Shown here: in pieces, positions 45,201-60,007 of the stretch
How the letters are laid out: every line of letters begins with the position of its first letter
Numbering within the stretch: the first letter of the stretch is position 1
Assembly: GCA_022113835.1 (NCBI GenBank)
Contig: JAILWY010000014.1
Span: 8,247,501-8,311,500 of the forward strand
DNA: 64,000 bases
Direction of reading: 5' to 3'
Source of the DNA: Atopsyche davidsoni
Taxonomy: Eukaryota; Arthropoda; Insecta; Trichoptera; Hydrobiosidae
Translations under genes and position numbers: made by a program
Notes under the pieces: model-generated
The model's input: the letters and a program-made list of their open reading frames with translations, nothing else
What the model was told of the DNA's origin: nothing
Databases searched by the model: none

Positions 45201-48184
45201 CAGTACAATTATTATGAGCCATTATATATGATTCAATATATCAATGTCAAGTATTTTTTAAAATACTGAATAATTAAAATTAGATTATGATAATATTGTT
45301 TATTAAAATAATTCACTAACGACTTTATTATTATGATGCTATTACGTAGGAATGCTTTTCAGCTTATGAGTGTATGCTAATTGACATATGAAAAAATATA
45401 TGCACTGAGTTGGCGTTTTTATGTACTGTCAAGATAATTATCGTGCACTGGAATCCATTAGTAAAATCTAGTTATTATTTTTAAAAAAAAATTATAATTT
45501 ATTTGTTTAATAATGTAAACGAATTCCTAAATATGTAATTTAAAATACTGTTACCGAGGGCCAAATGTCAAATCGATAATATAGCTTAATTTTGCTATAC
45601 TTCCAAGAAAATAGATCTATTGACACGGTCTATCAAATTCGACTGATATTTATCAAATAAATATCATTGATAAACATGTTTTGTTACTATTTCATAAACA
45701 TTCTGGGAAAATATTTAATATATGACAATACTCGTTTATTTATTTCAAACAAACAAAGCATCGCTGAGGAGGCGGATAAGTTTTTTTTGTGTGTTCTCGA
45801 GTTGTTTTTATTAATACATTTTTTTGTTGAAATCAAAATATGTAATCTTTGTGTAAACAAGCCTGCATTGTTGAAAATAAAATCTACTATATTGCTTAAA
45901 TTAACACATTTTTTTAAAAATTTCTACCAACTTCAAAATTAAAATTAAAATATGTAGTGAAAAAAATATTTAACAATATATGCGTTAACCATGGCTGTGA
46001 AAATAATGTTTTGTTTCTATGTAATTTCATTTCAATATGGAAGAAATATATGTTTATGAAAATAGCATATCAATTCTGGAAAGGTATTATGGAAATATAT
46101 ACTCAGTTGTAATAACACAATAAGGAAAACAATAACTTTGAGTTTTCAAAAACAAACAACAGCACTGAATTAAAATTTATCTATGAATTTTTCGTATTAT
46201 ATTTCGTTTGTTCCATCCGGGAATTATGTTTCTTGTGCAGAAGAGAACTAATTCCAGCATCCCTTGGAATATTGCCAGAGAAGTTGGGTATTGACAAAAT
46301 GACAATGGCGGACGATTGTCATGCAAAACGACAGGAAGAAACTTTTTATCAACGCTTACAAAAATCCATGGCGAAGGAAAAGTGAACCTAGCAATAAATC
46401 ATAAATATACTCGGAAACTTATGCTGTTTGTGTTTTATTATGAAATCCTCGTGAAATTAATGACGTATAAATATTTCGTTCATAAAAATATTCTCACGTT
46501 TTTTTTATCTGAACAATCGATCAAACGAGAATTTATTAAAAAATGGTCCTAATATTTCAGTAATTTCAACCAAATTGAGTAACTCCTAGAAAATTTCACT
46601 CAAATTAACCAAGAGTTTTTTTAAACGTTTTTAATTCTTATATAGTTATTTTAAATATTTGTTTTAGTTTGGAAAAGCGTTAATACACATACCACCATTA
46701 TTGTACGAAATATAATATAAAGATGTGCGCTAGCAAATATCTAACGTCATTTTTCCTTTTGAATTATTGGTTTTAATCAATAATAGTATTTTAAACAATG
46801 CAAACATTTTTATTTAACATAATAATCAAAAATTATAAAAGGGTTTAAATATTTTTTTTTGATTCTAAGATATAATAATATAATTCAAGGATTAATAATA
46901 TCTCCAGTTTAAAAAGTAATTTTATTTTTTTGACCTTACTATAAGTAGGCCCTCAAATTATCTAGCGAATAATAAAACTTAAGTATATAAATTATGTTAA
47001 TGTACGTTTTAAGGTAATTTTACAAAGGAAGGATGTGAAAAAGGACGGGCAAACACTTTATCAAATGGAACCAGCTAGTGTGGTTTTTTTTTGTTGTTTT
47101 TGAATGGAATATTTTTTTTCGCTTTGGCGTAAAATAAAATAAACTAAGTGAAGTTTCTAACAGGTCTTTTAATTTTGATAAAACGTTAACAACATGGCTG
47201 CATGTTCTATCAGCCGAAAAAAAAGAGTATCTTAATGTTATTTTGCTGAAAATTTTAAATTTACTGAAACCGTGGATTGTATCTCTGTTATATTTCACGC
47301 AAAAATTATTTTAAAAAAGCCATAACATATTTAATTTGGGCCGTAAAATTTTTAGCAAATTTACAAAAGGTACGTTTTATACTTTGTACAATCATTCATA
47401 AATACTTTTCTGGTTTAAATTTCTATTTCTTCACTTTCAAGGAATGTATTTTAAGTATTTTTCTTCATGTTTTTGTGAAGATTTACAAGCAAAAAAATTT
47501 AACTAAATCAAATTTAAATCTATTTTCTTGAACAGTTCAGCCAAATCTTTTCTACATATATGTATAATATATGTATAAAATATATTTATATATATATTAA
47601 TCCAGATGTTCCGAATGTCCTTGACCTAAATTTGTAAAAGTACAGTAACTATTTATTAATTCAGAAACTATATTCAATGATATATATTATCGAGGGATTT
47701 CAAAGAGAGCAATCTAAAAAGGGCTTCCAAAGGTTCTTCTAGTTAGAGAGAGGGATGGAAAATTAGATTTAACTGTAAGATAGATTACATAGATTCCAAT
47801 TCAAAGTAACAGATGAAAATTTTAGAGGTATTTGTATCAGATAAATTACAGAGAAAATCTTTTATTCAAGCAATTGCCTTTTTAAATAAATGTTTAATTT
47901 TGTTTCGATGTTTGTATTTCAAATGTAAAGTGAACAAAATATTTTGTATCATATATGAAACATTATATTATACGCCTTTTATGTGTGTTCAAAATATCGT
48001 TGCGTATGTGTGTTTAAAAAAGAATTGAGGATATAGAATAAATTATACATTGTGTATAATTTACTCATGTGTGTACATTTATAAACAACTTCTTATCAAT
48101 TGAAGCAACTTCGTATAACGATGAAATAATTATATATGATCGTTCAAGGTAATCAGAGCGACTTTTTACTTAGCAGCGTGTGTA
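45201..48184. other. AT-rich intergenic DNA
   Basis: Only short chance frames; nothing recognised. Confidence 0.5.
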
Positions 48185-48592
48185 GGAAGGGAGTGGTTGA
48201 CGGGAGCATTGTTTATTATCGCAGGCAGAAGTGAATGGATAAGCGAGTCTTTTCGTTCAGTGCGACTGAGTCAGTTATACGGCCTTCATTGTTTATCCAC
48301 TCAGGCAGGCGACCTCAAGCGCGGCGCAGATAACAGTATTGTTTTCGCCGGAGAGTTTGCAGAGGATATGGGTGATACAAATTATAACGAACTATCGATC
48401 ATCGTGTATCTTTGACGCATCGAATTATTTTTCACGACAGCGCCAGATGACTGATTGAGCGAGCTTTTTCATATTGGATTCAGCGGTGCGTTATCGTATG
48501 CATATCAGTTGATTTTTAATTTTTTGTATTGAGCTACTTCATGTTTCGGTCCCCGTGATTGAGATGTGTTCAGGGATCCCCTGAAAATATAA
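48185..48592 (+). promoter_or_regulatory. Candidate promoter or leader region of a plus-strand gene
   Basis: This GC-elevated stretch, including AAGCGCGGCGCAG near 48317, is unlike its surroundings and leads straight into the candidate first coding exon. I see no clear TATA box. Confidence 0.35.
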
Positions 48593-48650
48593 ATGAAAAT
48601 CCCTGAAGATGCTCTACACGTAACAATGGCTGCCAAAACCTACGAAAACG
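48593..48650 (+). CDS. Candidate first coding exon of an unrecognised plus-strand gene
   Basis: ATG at 48593 opens a frame reading MKIPEDALHVTMAAKTYEN. A second in-frame ATG at 48626 sits in strong context (ACAATGG). The exon would end at G|GTATGC with donor GT at 48651, leaving phase 1. Composition is protein-like and the upstream DNA is GC-elevated, as expected of a 5' exon. It would be divergent from the UNC93-like gene, about 5.2 kb away. No certain following exon was found in the window, and I do not recognise the protein. Confidence 0.35.
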
Positions 48651-50710
48651 GTATGCTTATCCATCGTATAATATTTTTACGGAAAAAATTTCTCAAAACA
48701 GAATATATTATACGTATTTAAGCCAAAATGCAGCCGGCTACGTCAGTGCTCAGATACGATAGTAGAAACGTAACATTTTATTTTTTATTACTTTCATATT
48801 CTTGAGTACTGCTGCTTTTAAGCTAAAAATACAGATGAAAATAACACTTCCATGCATGTCAGCGCATTTTATGCTTAACACACCGTGGCAGCAAATATTT
48901 AAATTTAATAAAATAACTTCCGGCGAGTTCAATGCATTCGGGTTCCAAATGCAATTGAGTCAATGTCCTTAAAACTTGTAGCGTTAATTTTTTCGAATGG
49001 GAAGCTGTCAACCTTGAGCGCTATCTGTGGTAATCAAAATTTGTTGACAATTATTATGGATAAGCACATTCAAGTACTGAGAACGAAATTGAAATGTTAA
49101 ATTTTTGCTAAATGAAAACGAGAAAAACCGTGAGAAAACAAATTATACAAATTTACCTTTTCTTAAGTACTTTTTTTTAATAAGATGCAAATTATCTTCG
49201 TAAACTCAACGATAATTAAAATTCGTTCATCCGGTCTTTGAAAACTTTTGCGAAAACCGTTGGTGAAAAATTTTACTTGATATTTACCTTTACCTTCAAT
49301 GTTTTACTAACTGATAAATATATAATTGTTTAAATAAAAATGTTTAAGATTTTTTTAACGTTACAATTATGTAAATGAATTCAAGTATGCTTTTATTAAG
49401 AAGACATCTAATTTTATAGAGTAGTATAGTTCAATAATATCATCAAAATTAATACAATCGTTGACATGTTAAATACATCCCGAAAATGGCTTTACTTCAA
49501 AATAATAAAGAATTTTAGTAATAAACAAAACAGAAATAACTTCCTGGTTACGAAGAAATTTATCGTGAAAATTTGCATACAAAATGGACACTATTTATGT
49601 GCAATAATGAAAACTACCCGATGAAGGTATTGAAGTGATTATTGTATAGTATTTGAACATTAATATTAATTGTTATGTAGATGCACGAGCCCATTGCGCA
49701 AGACTGAGTGGTAAGCCAGGAGCGCTGGCTTACCTGTTTAATAGAAAGGTAGTTTAACCTTTGAAAGGAATTTGCACGATTGCTGACAATATTTCAAGAC
49801 ATGGATGTGTGTGTTTAAGGCCAAATGACTCACCCATAAAAATGCAAATTATGATGTAAGTGAAATTTATAATTATACGATATGTACTTTGCTGGTACAA
49901 AATCTAAACATGTCAAGACAGCTGTTTTTTTAAATATCGTTTTAAATAAAACAATTTGGTTTATTGAATTGTCTCAAAATTTTATGTTAATACACATAAA
50001 ATTATTATTTTTCAAATATTACAACGTATTTATTTTCGTTGTAGTACGTAATCAATAAGTATTTTACCATATTTAAAAAGAAGATATTGCAAAAAAAATA
50101 TAAGTGGACTTATTTTCATTACTTATTGAGAATTATATTATATTATATTAATTAATTTTAAAAAAATATATTTTTTATAATAGGCTATAACATAAACATG
50201 TTAACTTGTATCGGTAAGATCTGTTTTCCTTTTTATTTGAAATTTGAAATTTAAAAGTCTTTTTGTTACAAGTTTATAAAATCGTTTTTAAAAAGATCTT
50301 CATATTTAAAAAATACATATGTCAATATTGTTTACAAATATATTTCTTCAACATTTGAAATACGATAGTGATGAATATTTTCATGTGTACTTGATAACTA
50401 TATAAGAAAAGGAATCTTGACAAACGAGAAATCTTAAAATACTAAATAAATTCTTGATTAAAGTTTTTAAATTTTTTCTGCTTATTCCAATTTTTCTTAT
50501 AAAAGACATTAAAAGTACAAACAGTATAAATTTTAATATTTTATATTATATTTTTAAAAATCCATGATTTGAACATTTCCGTACATTTTTTTTTAAATGG
50601 GCATCTTTCAGGTGAACAAGAATTGTCAATCTTTCTCGCGGTACTGTGTGATAAAAATATGGGTGTTTTCGTAAATATTGAATATTTAAATTACTGGTTG
50701 GTTTGTTGAT
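48651..50710. other. AT-rich DNA
   Basis: Possibly intronic to the candidate plus-strand gene. Nothing recognised. Confidence 0.5.
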
Positions 50711-50800
50711 GTGGCCAGCTTGTTGGCTCAGTGACCGGACCGTTGACTCCTGGCAGAGTTCACCGCTCCGATACCCGTCCCGAACCGAAAGCATCACGAC
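50711..50800 (+). repeat. tRNA-derived SINE head or tRNA pseudogene
   Basis: An A-box-like TGGCTCAGTGACCGG (50724-50738) and, about 27 bases later, a B-box-like GCTCCGATACC (50765-50775) lie in a GC-rich island. The acceptor stem does not pair cleanly, so I do not call a functional tRNA. Confidence 0.45.
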
Positions 50801-51089
50801 TCAGTTTGGTCTGGGTCAACTGTTATTGACGTTGTATTGATTAGTGCAAATTGACACAAAATCAGAATAGGCTTTGATTTTATTGGTTTAATGTAACCAT
50901 TTCCGCCGTTATTAGCATACTCGATAAACAAGGTAGCAATTTTATGGCTAAGTTTAGTATAACTATTTTTTATTCCGTATATAAGAAATTCATTTACATG
51001 ACATTACACTACTATCAATATGGAAATCTATGCTTCTTACAGATAATCAATTCTCGCATGAAATGTGGAGATTAATACCAGGATTGTTT

Positions 51090-51175
51090 TTTCACGACAA
51101 GAGGGATTCGTACTCACGCTTATTGCAGCCCAGTGCCTTTACCAACTGAACTACTATGCCACTGCTATCGAGCGA
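51090..51175 (-). repeat. tRNA-derived SINE head or tRNA pseudogene
   Basis: On the minus strand an A box TAGTTCAGTTGG (51142-51153) is followed at normal spacing by a B box AGTACGAATCC (51104-51114). The region reads like the 5' two thirds of a tRNA and then continues into unrelated AT-rich sequence, which suggests a SINE rather than a live tRNA gene. Confidence 0.55.
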
Positions 51176-54100
51176 TATATTGAATCACCTGGTTTTTGTA
51201 AGATGTGTGAATCAATAGTTTAGGAACACCTTGTGTACTCAAGAAACCTTGTAAAACTTGATAAATATATAATTTCAACCATTAGTTTTTTACAGGGATA
51301 TTTTTTTTAATTGCTCGTGCGGTAAAACAAAACTGCTTATCTTTTAATATAAAAATTATTCCCGAAACGAAACTGACTTTTTTAATTCAAGTTGTTGCCC
51401 AGACCCTCGGAATAAAAACGTCGTTCTAATTCAACAGTCGTACAAAACGAAATGAAACAGAACTGACCTTCATTGCTATTACTAATTTAAATATACCATT
51501 AATATAAAACGAGGAATTTCCTTTTTACACCAGAATTCTGCTTAAATTTGGTATTTCAAACACGTGCTTAACTTTATCCTGCCATCGGGTTTTTTGAGAT
51601 GGTTTCACTGAAACTATAGATATAAACAATTAAATAAAACTTAAAATAACACATTATCATACTTCTAAAAGGATGACGTGTCTTGAATTTAGCACCAAAC
51701 TTCCCAATGAGATTTGACTGACAAGCACTATAAATTTGTTTTTCTATGGAAGTTTTTAATTATTTAACTGTGGAAAACTTAAAGATAATTATACTTCAGT
51801 TAAATATGCAACATAAAATCTTAAACAATTATCGCAAGTGGATTGGAAAAAAACTAATAGCCTTGAATTTGATTGAATCTTTTTTTGTAGTCATTAGCTT
51901 GGGTGACATAATTTATTACTGTGGATTTGATTTCGAATATTATAGTATTGATTTTTTTATAACTACAAACAAAGAATTCAACGCGGAAATTATTTATTAA
52001 ATACATATGCATTGAAAAAAAAAAAATTTTTAAACTCAGCGAATATCAAATATATATTGATTATTTTCAGCATAAAACTTAACGAGTTTTTGCATTAAAA
52101 TGTTTTAAGCTCTGTTATTACCACTGAATAATGAGAGAACTTCCTCTTACTGAAACTGCGACGCCATTCAAAGAATTGCATCTCTTTTAAAAAACGTTTA
52201 TCATTTGTTATGGGCAATGTCGTTATTTAAGCAACTATTTATGTGCCGCTATCAGCTTCATATATGAGAATTTAATAAACGCTTGTGTGAACAATGGGTT
52301 ATAAAAAAATGGATCACTGAAGGAAATGCAATAAAGACGTTTTATATTTTCTTCATTATTAAATAGATCTTATTACAAAGACGTCCATTTTTAATATATT
52401 AGAAAAAACAAATATCTGAAAGTAATAACAATTAATATATTTCAATATTACAAGACATTTGGATACATTTTATTCAAAACGACACCAAAAAATATCCTGA
52501 GATAATACTTACATTTGATATCAATTTAAAACGACAAAGTGATTTTCACAATCAAAATGCAAATAAGTTTTTTTTAAATTTATAAATATTAAAAATAAAT
52601 AAATATTAAGTCATATTTATAAATAATATTTGATCTCAGCATTATTTATTCATAATATCAAAACACACTACTTGTTACCCAGTTATAACAGGTGTGTTAG
52701 AACAAATATTTACGGACTTGTTTCAATAAAAAAATCTATCTATCGTAACGCAAAACCAGAATATCACCTGTGGATGAAAACATTGTATTACAAACAACTT
52801 TAACCCCACGATTTTGGATTAACATGAAATAATAAAGATTTAGTAAATAAAAAGTTTGAGGAATTCTGCGGAATTCTTTCCCTTCCTTTTTTTCTAAGTA
52901 AAAAAAAAGCTTAACTTTCACTTAGCTTAATTCAATTTTATATATCTCACACAACCGTTAACGTACTAACTATTACAAAAATACGAGTTTTCTACAAATT
53001 TCTGTGCTTTTACTGTGTTTTAGGCAAAGTTATAATTGCGTCTCAACCCAAAGAAAGATAAAAACGTTTAGGTAGTTTATACTTAATTGAATATTAATCT
53101 GATGGAGAACTTATACAGACAAAATTTAGAATAATTTGTGTTGTACCACTAGTACTTTTAGCGAAGTAAGAATTAAATTTCAAGGTAAAGAAACAGGAAT
53201 ACATTGATATGGTTCATATGAAAACCTGAGATACTCATAAAATCTTGTTTAGTGAAAAGAAACAAAGAAATCCTCAATTGGATACTAGAGCCTATGGGAT
53301 GTCGACAGAAGGATAGAATGACAACATCAAAAAGACACAGATTTTTACAATAACAAAATCGATAGCAGGACAACGGTCGTCAATCCTAATTATATTGAAA
53401 ATAAAACACGAAAATCATTAAAAAAACCAACGGTGAAAAAATAAGTCAGTCACTAATATGTAAAAATACTTAACGTTCAATCAATTATCAATCGTTTTAA
53501 TGCGTAGATGAGTCTATGTGTAACTAAAAATAATATGTAAGTAAACATATAACAATAATAATAATACAATCCAATTTGAAATTATCTGTGTATTATTTAT
53601 AAAATCATTTGTTTTACTTTAGCTTGTCTTGTTAATTGATATGAAAAATATATTTATATAAGACGTATTAGGTATTGTTACCACCTTCATTCTAACAATA
53701 ATTGTTATTATTTTATAAAGTAAAATAAATTTTTTAAAAAATGTGTGCATGTTTTTATAAACTTCGTACCTCAGTTCTCTCAAAACAATTTTCAATCAAT
53801 TAGCTGAGAATTACAGTTTAGTAAAATTACCCGCAACAACAAAAAGTTGAGCACTTGTGGCTTTGAAATAAACCACGTCTTAAGTATGCTTTGCAAGACA
53901 ACATGTTTAGCTTAAAAAAATATACTCGGCAAACAGTTGGTTTCAGTTTTGAGATCTACATATCTGGTTTATGTTTTATTTTAATTTCAAAACTACTGGA
54001 CATATTATTAATAATAAACTAAATAAACAAGTATATGAGTAAAGGTAATATATAACTTGTGTGGTTTTATTACATCTTTCATTTACTTCCTTTTTTTGCA

Positions 54101-55889
54101 CGTTCAACTTTTAGCAATTATGTATGACAAGCTGGTTTGATTAGTTATACTTGATATTTAAGCATAAAATATGAATAACTTAACTGCTATGAGGTTACGA
54201 TATTTTAATTGTGGGTGCTTTCCCTATTTTAAATTCTTCGTCAGACCGAAAGAACCTGTAGAACCCAAGGTCTCAGAAAAACTGTCTTAATGGATGTTTT
54301 CGTGTAACTCGTATATCACATATATATCATATAAGAAACGATATATTGAACTCTTGTGTTATTTTTAATATATATTCAACATTTAGTTTCATAAATCTGG
54401 CTTTTAAAATTGGACGTTATTCAGTAAATTATAATTTAACATACGTTGTACGTTAATAATTTCAAATTACATTGTAAAAAGTTAAATACCTACTTAAATG
54501 TAGTGATTCAAAAAAAATCTTCATAGCTTTATTATAGACAAAACTCCAAGAATGTAATGTAAAAATTAAATTATAACTGTGAAAACTCGCGTACTCATGA
54601 AACGTATGATTTATTTTCCTATTTCGTCTTATTTTTGCGTTATTTTAGGTGTAGTGTTTCGTTCCAAGGGAAAACTTATATGTCGTGAAAAATGAATATT
54701 TTTCCCGAAAATGGGTGATGGAGTGAAAAAGTAAGAAATATCTGAACTGAACTCCCCTGAGTTACAAATGCCATACGCCCACTTCCAGTCTTTTAAGAAT
54801 ATGAAATATATATGTGAGCGTAACTACAAAGAAGGCATTTTTGACAGCTTGACAATGCTATTGTTTGTAGAGAAATTCTGTATTAATATATATTTCTGAA
54901 CACAACATATAAACAAAAAGAAAAACCATAGTTAAAAATCAGGAAAAATTTACAAAGAAAAGTGATTTAATTTATTCAATAGTGTATATTATTTTCATGA
55001 GTGATTTATATAATGTACAATATACAATCAAAAAGCATGGTTTTCAGATTCTAATATTCATTTTTTACGAGCAGAACAATAACATTTCATCAAACGATCC
55101 ACGAATGCCTTTTATAATTTTTCATTCAAATCACGGTCACGAGCCGCCCTTCAACGCCGAGAGAGACGCGACATTGCGTCACACTTAATTAATAATAATT
55201 TATAGGTTGAAGTTATAAAGAGCATAAATTCTATAATGGCCACCCTGACTTACGAGCGTTTATTATTAACGAAAGCTAAGCCTATCCAAGGTGTTTAATT
55301 AAAATCAAAAATTCCTTTCAACCTCTTGTAATGAAACGAAATTGTATTTAGCATTCACTTATCCATTTTGTGGCGCAATCTAAGAAAGGGCTTTATTAGG
55401 CTTACCGAAATTAAGTAGGCCAGCAGCGTAAGCACTTGAGGCTATCTTTGTTGAATAGGTCATAGCGACCATTACTTTAATTTTATCTTGAAACTCAAGT
55501 AAAAAAATATATTTTTTAAAAAAAAGCAACCTTATACGAATTATTTAAATTTATTTTCAACATTTATGGTTATTCGAGTAATTGATTTAACGATAAAACT
55601 CAATTCATTATTCAGAAAAAAATACACTATCATATCACACAAAATGGGTTTAACTTACAATTGTTCTGCTTTAATAAACTACACACTTTGTTCATTTAAC
55701 TCGCAGCTGAGACTTTTGCACTGGGTGTTCGAATTTTACTTTAATTTGCCAAAATCAAGACGCACATTTTAATCACAGTATTTATTATTTAAATTGCACT
55801 TATATAAAATCTGAAACTCGCACTGTTTGTGTTATGTCTCACAGTATATAACTTATTTGGATTTACTGAAGAGATTTAGCTTGTAACTC
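51176..55889. other. AT-rich DNA
   Basis: Only short chance frames and A/T runs; nothing recognised. Confidence 0.5.
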
Positions 55890-56000
55890 CGCAAGAGTGC
55901 TCGAGTCCTCGCCGCTCTGCCCACAATAGGCCCGGCCCGTTTCCCTCCAGTGTACTTATAAGTTGTCGCGTCGGCCAGAGGCGACTACAAACTAACTTCC
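55890..56000. promoter_or_regulatory. GC-rich island with a palindromic TATA motif
   Basis: About 110 bases rich in G+C and CpG enclose ACTTATAAGT (55954-55963), which would serve as a TATA box on either strand. There is no coding sequence next to it. Promoter function is a guess. Confidence 0.2.
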
Positions 56001-59000
56001 TAACCAGTTTGATACAAATATTTTAAATCAATTGCTTGGCCATGTACCCTTCCGTCCACTCAGCGTTGATTATTTTGAAAGGGGAGACAATAATGGGATA
56101 GCGCGAAGCACACAGTGTGCGCCTGGCATTTTGTCAATTTTTTAAAACCTAATTCAATGAAGGTGTAACAAGCAGTTTTTTGTTACACCAGTCAGCCTTC
56201 TCAGGTTTACCTACAGTTCCATGTCTGTTAAGAACATCGTATAGTACGCTATTTGCCAGCTTTCGATTGTTCATGCATTGCAGATAACCCGGCCAGCACA
56301 GTTTGTTAACATGCATAATAACTAGCAACAAAACAAATTACATGCCAATATACTCATAAATAAACTTTGAAAATCTTACAGATGAACAGATTTCAAGGAA
56401 CACTTAAAAAATATATTACAGAAGCATCATCTATTGAATGCGGATGATGAAAAAAAAATTGTATCTAGTGCGTACTTATCAGTTTTATTATTTTTTAAAG
56501 TAATATATTTGAAGAGTCGTTGTCCTTTGCAAACAACTTCACCTTTATCCTGGCCAAGCAAGTAATTCCGTGTGCCGTGGCAGGTTTATATATAACATAT
56601 ATGGGATAATATCGGATTTTGTGAACTCATCAATATTCAACACACTCAGATTTGTTTGCATGGGTTTCCCCATGCTTCACTATGGTAAATATAAGATTTT
56701 TTTTCAATCAAATCAACTTTTTTTCTCTTAAATGTTAAATATACAATGAGTTATCAATTAATTAATATTCTAGGAAAAGTAAGAACAATTTTAATCAGCT
56801 ATAACCTTAATATTAATTATGCATTAATTTCAGTACAATCTCTTCTGTGGATTTTACAAATCACTTCTCAGTATGGCATATATTTTTATTTGATGACAAA
56901 TAATCGATGACGTTATTTAAAAGAGAACTTTGGACTCGGTGTCATATTTTAAGGTTAATAAATATGATTCATAATTGGTTTTTTCTCGATTATATACGTT
57001 TATAACGTGTTGAACGATGATGAAAAATATATATAAAATTTGAACAAACCTTAAGTGTTATTTTTAAATAATTGTTTATATCAGAAAGTTTATAATATTT
57101 TTAGCCATAAATTATGGCCTATAAACTGATGGGTCTCAGATAAAATAAAGATTGTTTTTTTTCAAAGTGTGCACAACATAACAAAAGGTCCTGTTAAATA
57201 CTGTACATGTCAACCGTAAAATAAGTTAATAACAAGGGATTTCAAAATTAACATGTTTTTAATTTTTGGTTATTCAAAAAATAATTTAACAAGGTTGCAT
57301 ATCTGTTAGATGATAAATATTAAATCCCTTAGTTGACAGTATACTTTGACGTATTTTTAGATATAGATAGTTGGGGGGAAGCGTTTATTTTAAACAAATC
57401 TCTAGATTAATAAGTGTCAATTTCTTCCAAAAAACTTCTATCAATTATATTCTTAGACCAGTAGTGACCGGCAAAACTGTTAAATAATTCTACGGTCCAA
57501 GAAGTGAGATTGAAGAATTTTTAAATAATTTTCAATTACAACTATTCACAAATATTGAATGAGCAAAAGTTATTAGAAATAATGCACATGGATAAACTAT
57601 ATTTATATAAATGCCACATGTCCGATATATTCAAACTTACATAACACAATATCAGCCATACAGTTATGTAAATATTTAATTTTGGTCTCTTTTGTTGATA
57701 GTCGTATATTTTCGTGATTTATGCAAATGAAAAATACCACTGGAAATATAAGTTATTTTAAGTATCTTTGAAGTATATTTAATAGATATGATCATGATAA
57801 ACTCGGGTGCATATGCACGCCATAAGGTATTAAAAAAAATTGGGTAAAATATAATATATTAGTGTTGATCAACATTTTCGTTACAGTTGAAGTCCTAATA
57901 CCTGGAATATAAACTCATTCACTATTTTATTTTGGCTTCAAGGTATTTTAATGTATTGTATTATTATATATTAAATATCTAAGTGTCAATAAATAATGAT
58001 TTAGATCCGATGTAATGAACTATGTGCCACGTACGTACTACTGTTGCTCCAGCTAGGGTATTCATCATTCATTATTATGAATATTAATGTATCTCATATA
58101 TTTTTAATACCTGTTAGCCACTGTGCTCAGGTGTAGCTAGGATAATGATTATCACTTTACGATATTAAACAACACTTAGCCTTCACATCTAGTTTCTTGC
58201 CGGTTTTCGATATAAACAATACATTAGTGATATTATTTCACGTGCAATCGTTATACTTTTACACAAAACTTCAACAAAAGTATCAATGTGTACAAATATG
58301 TTAAGTAGTGATAATTGGCTTGAAAGATATTAAATCGAATTTAAATGAATTATTAAAAATACCTCACGTTAAAATATAAAAACAGGTACAAACGTAAATT
58401 ATGATAATGTTTTAGGCTTTAGATTGCAAACTGATTTACGGAGGTTTTATTTATTTTGTAGATATTAATTACCACAATGTGAATACGTGACTTTCTGAAA
58501 ATTTTGTTTCAGTGTATTTGATGCAATATACGTGGTGCTTGTTAAGCTGAAACTCAGAGATTCAGTTTGGAGACTGCGAACTTGAGCGAGCTTCCCGTAT
58601 ACACTGAAATCACGAGATATGAATAAGTATTAGGTTTAAATTAAATATGAATAATACCAAAGAGTTTTCACAGAATGTATGCGCATACATATGTGTTCCC
58701 TTAGTGTTTGAATTTATTTTCAATATATTTGAACAAGAAAACACAGCTGGTGGGAACTTATTGCGCTATCCTGTTGTGATATTAAATATTGAGTTGGATA
58801 ATATGATGATTCAAAACATTTGTAAAAAACATGGGGGTGATAAATTTTTAAAATGTATGTCTATGGCGAGAGAAAAAAAAACAATAGTCTTTAATAGTGA
58901 AAAAATGTATTTTTAAATAAAAATCATGATTTAGTTGAATATTGATGCAAATAATGATAACTTAATTATCATTTGGGTTTTAGCCTGTTTGTATAATGAT

Positions 59001-60007
59001 GTAAAAATTTCAAGAAAACAACAATTTTCCCATTTTTTTTTATCTTTGATTTCTACTTTACTTTTAAACATCAATAAATTTAGAAATGTAATGTAAAATG
59101 AATTTTAACTATTTTTATATTTGTAGTAACAATTTTTTGCTTGCATAAAACTAATGAGGTTATTATTGGCCTTTACTTCTAGAGGCAGATCAGATGAGTA
59201 AAGCTACAGATAAGTAAGCTGCCGTATTTGATTGATTGTTGATTCGCCAGGTCTTGATAAGCGTAAAACCGGTGCAGATCTTTTTATCAGACCATTATCA
59301 TTTTTCTTAATAAATATTCTTTTCAGGTACTTTTAAGAATTTATTTCTACCTCTGATATTATTTGACCTTTAAAATACTTAAAATAAATTGAAAAGTTAA
59401 TAAAACAGTAAATGGATAAATATTCAATACGCCAAACACTTTGGAGAAATCTATTGTGTGTATTTTAAGCTTTGTAGTTAAAACATATAAAATATATCAC
59501 AAAATGAACAGGAAAGGTTATTATTAATAAAAATTATCTCGATTTATAATGTTTGGAATACTCGTGCACAAATAAACACATAAATACTGACCAATAAACA
59601 AATTATTCCGAAAAATTATTTTAATGCTGAGAATTTCATGTTTACTGTGTCACATATCTTTAGATGATTACATTACTAAAACGTTATATGCGCATTTGAA
59701 TAACTTTTGGAGAGTATGTCCCTGATTTTGAGAAAAATTTGTTTGATCCAAGGAATAAAAATAATTTCATTTAAAAAGTGCAATCTTCAAAACAAATTGT
59801 AATTTTTTCCGACATCTAAATTTCTGTTTTGTATTCACAAACCATCCCTTAATTTGCATGAAATTTGAAAATTGGATTTCTCTCCGTGATAGTGAAAAAA
59901 AATAGTTTTCAGTGTACTTTTTAAGTTTTAGATCTAAATTTGAAAATTCTTTGTTTAACTATTATATTCTTTTTGCATGGTGGTTATGAATAATTTGATT
60001 CCTTGAT
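56001..60007. other. AT-rich DNA
   Basis: Nothing recognised. Confidence 0.5.
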
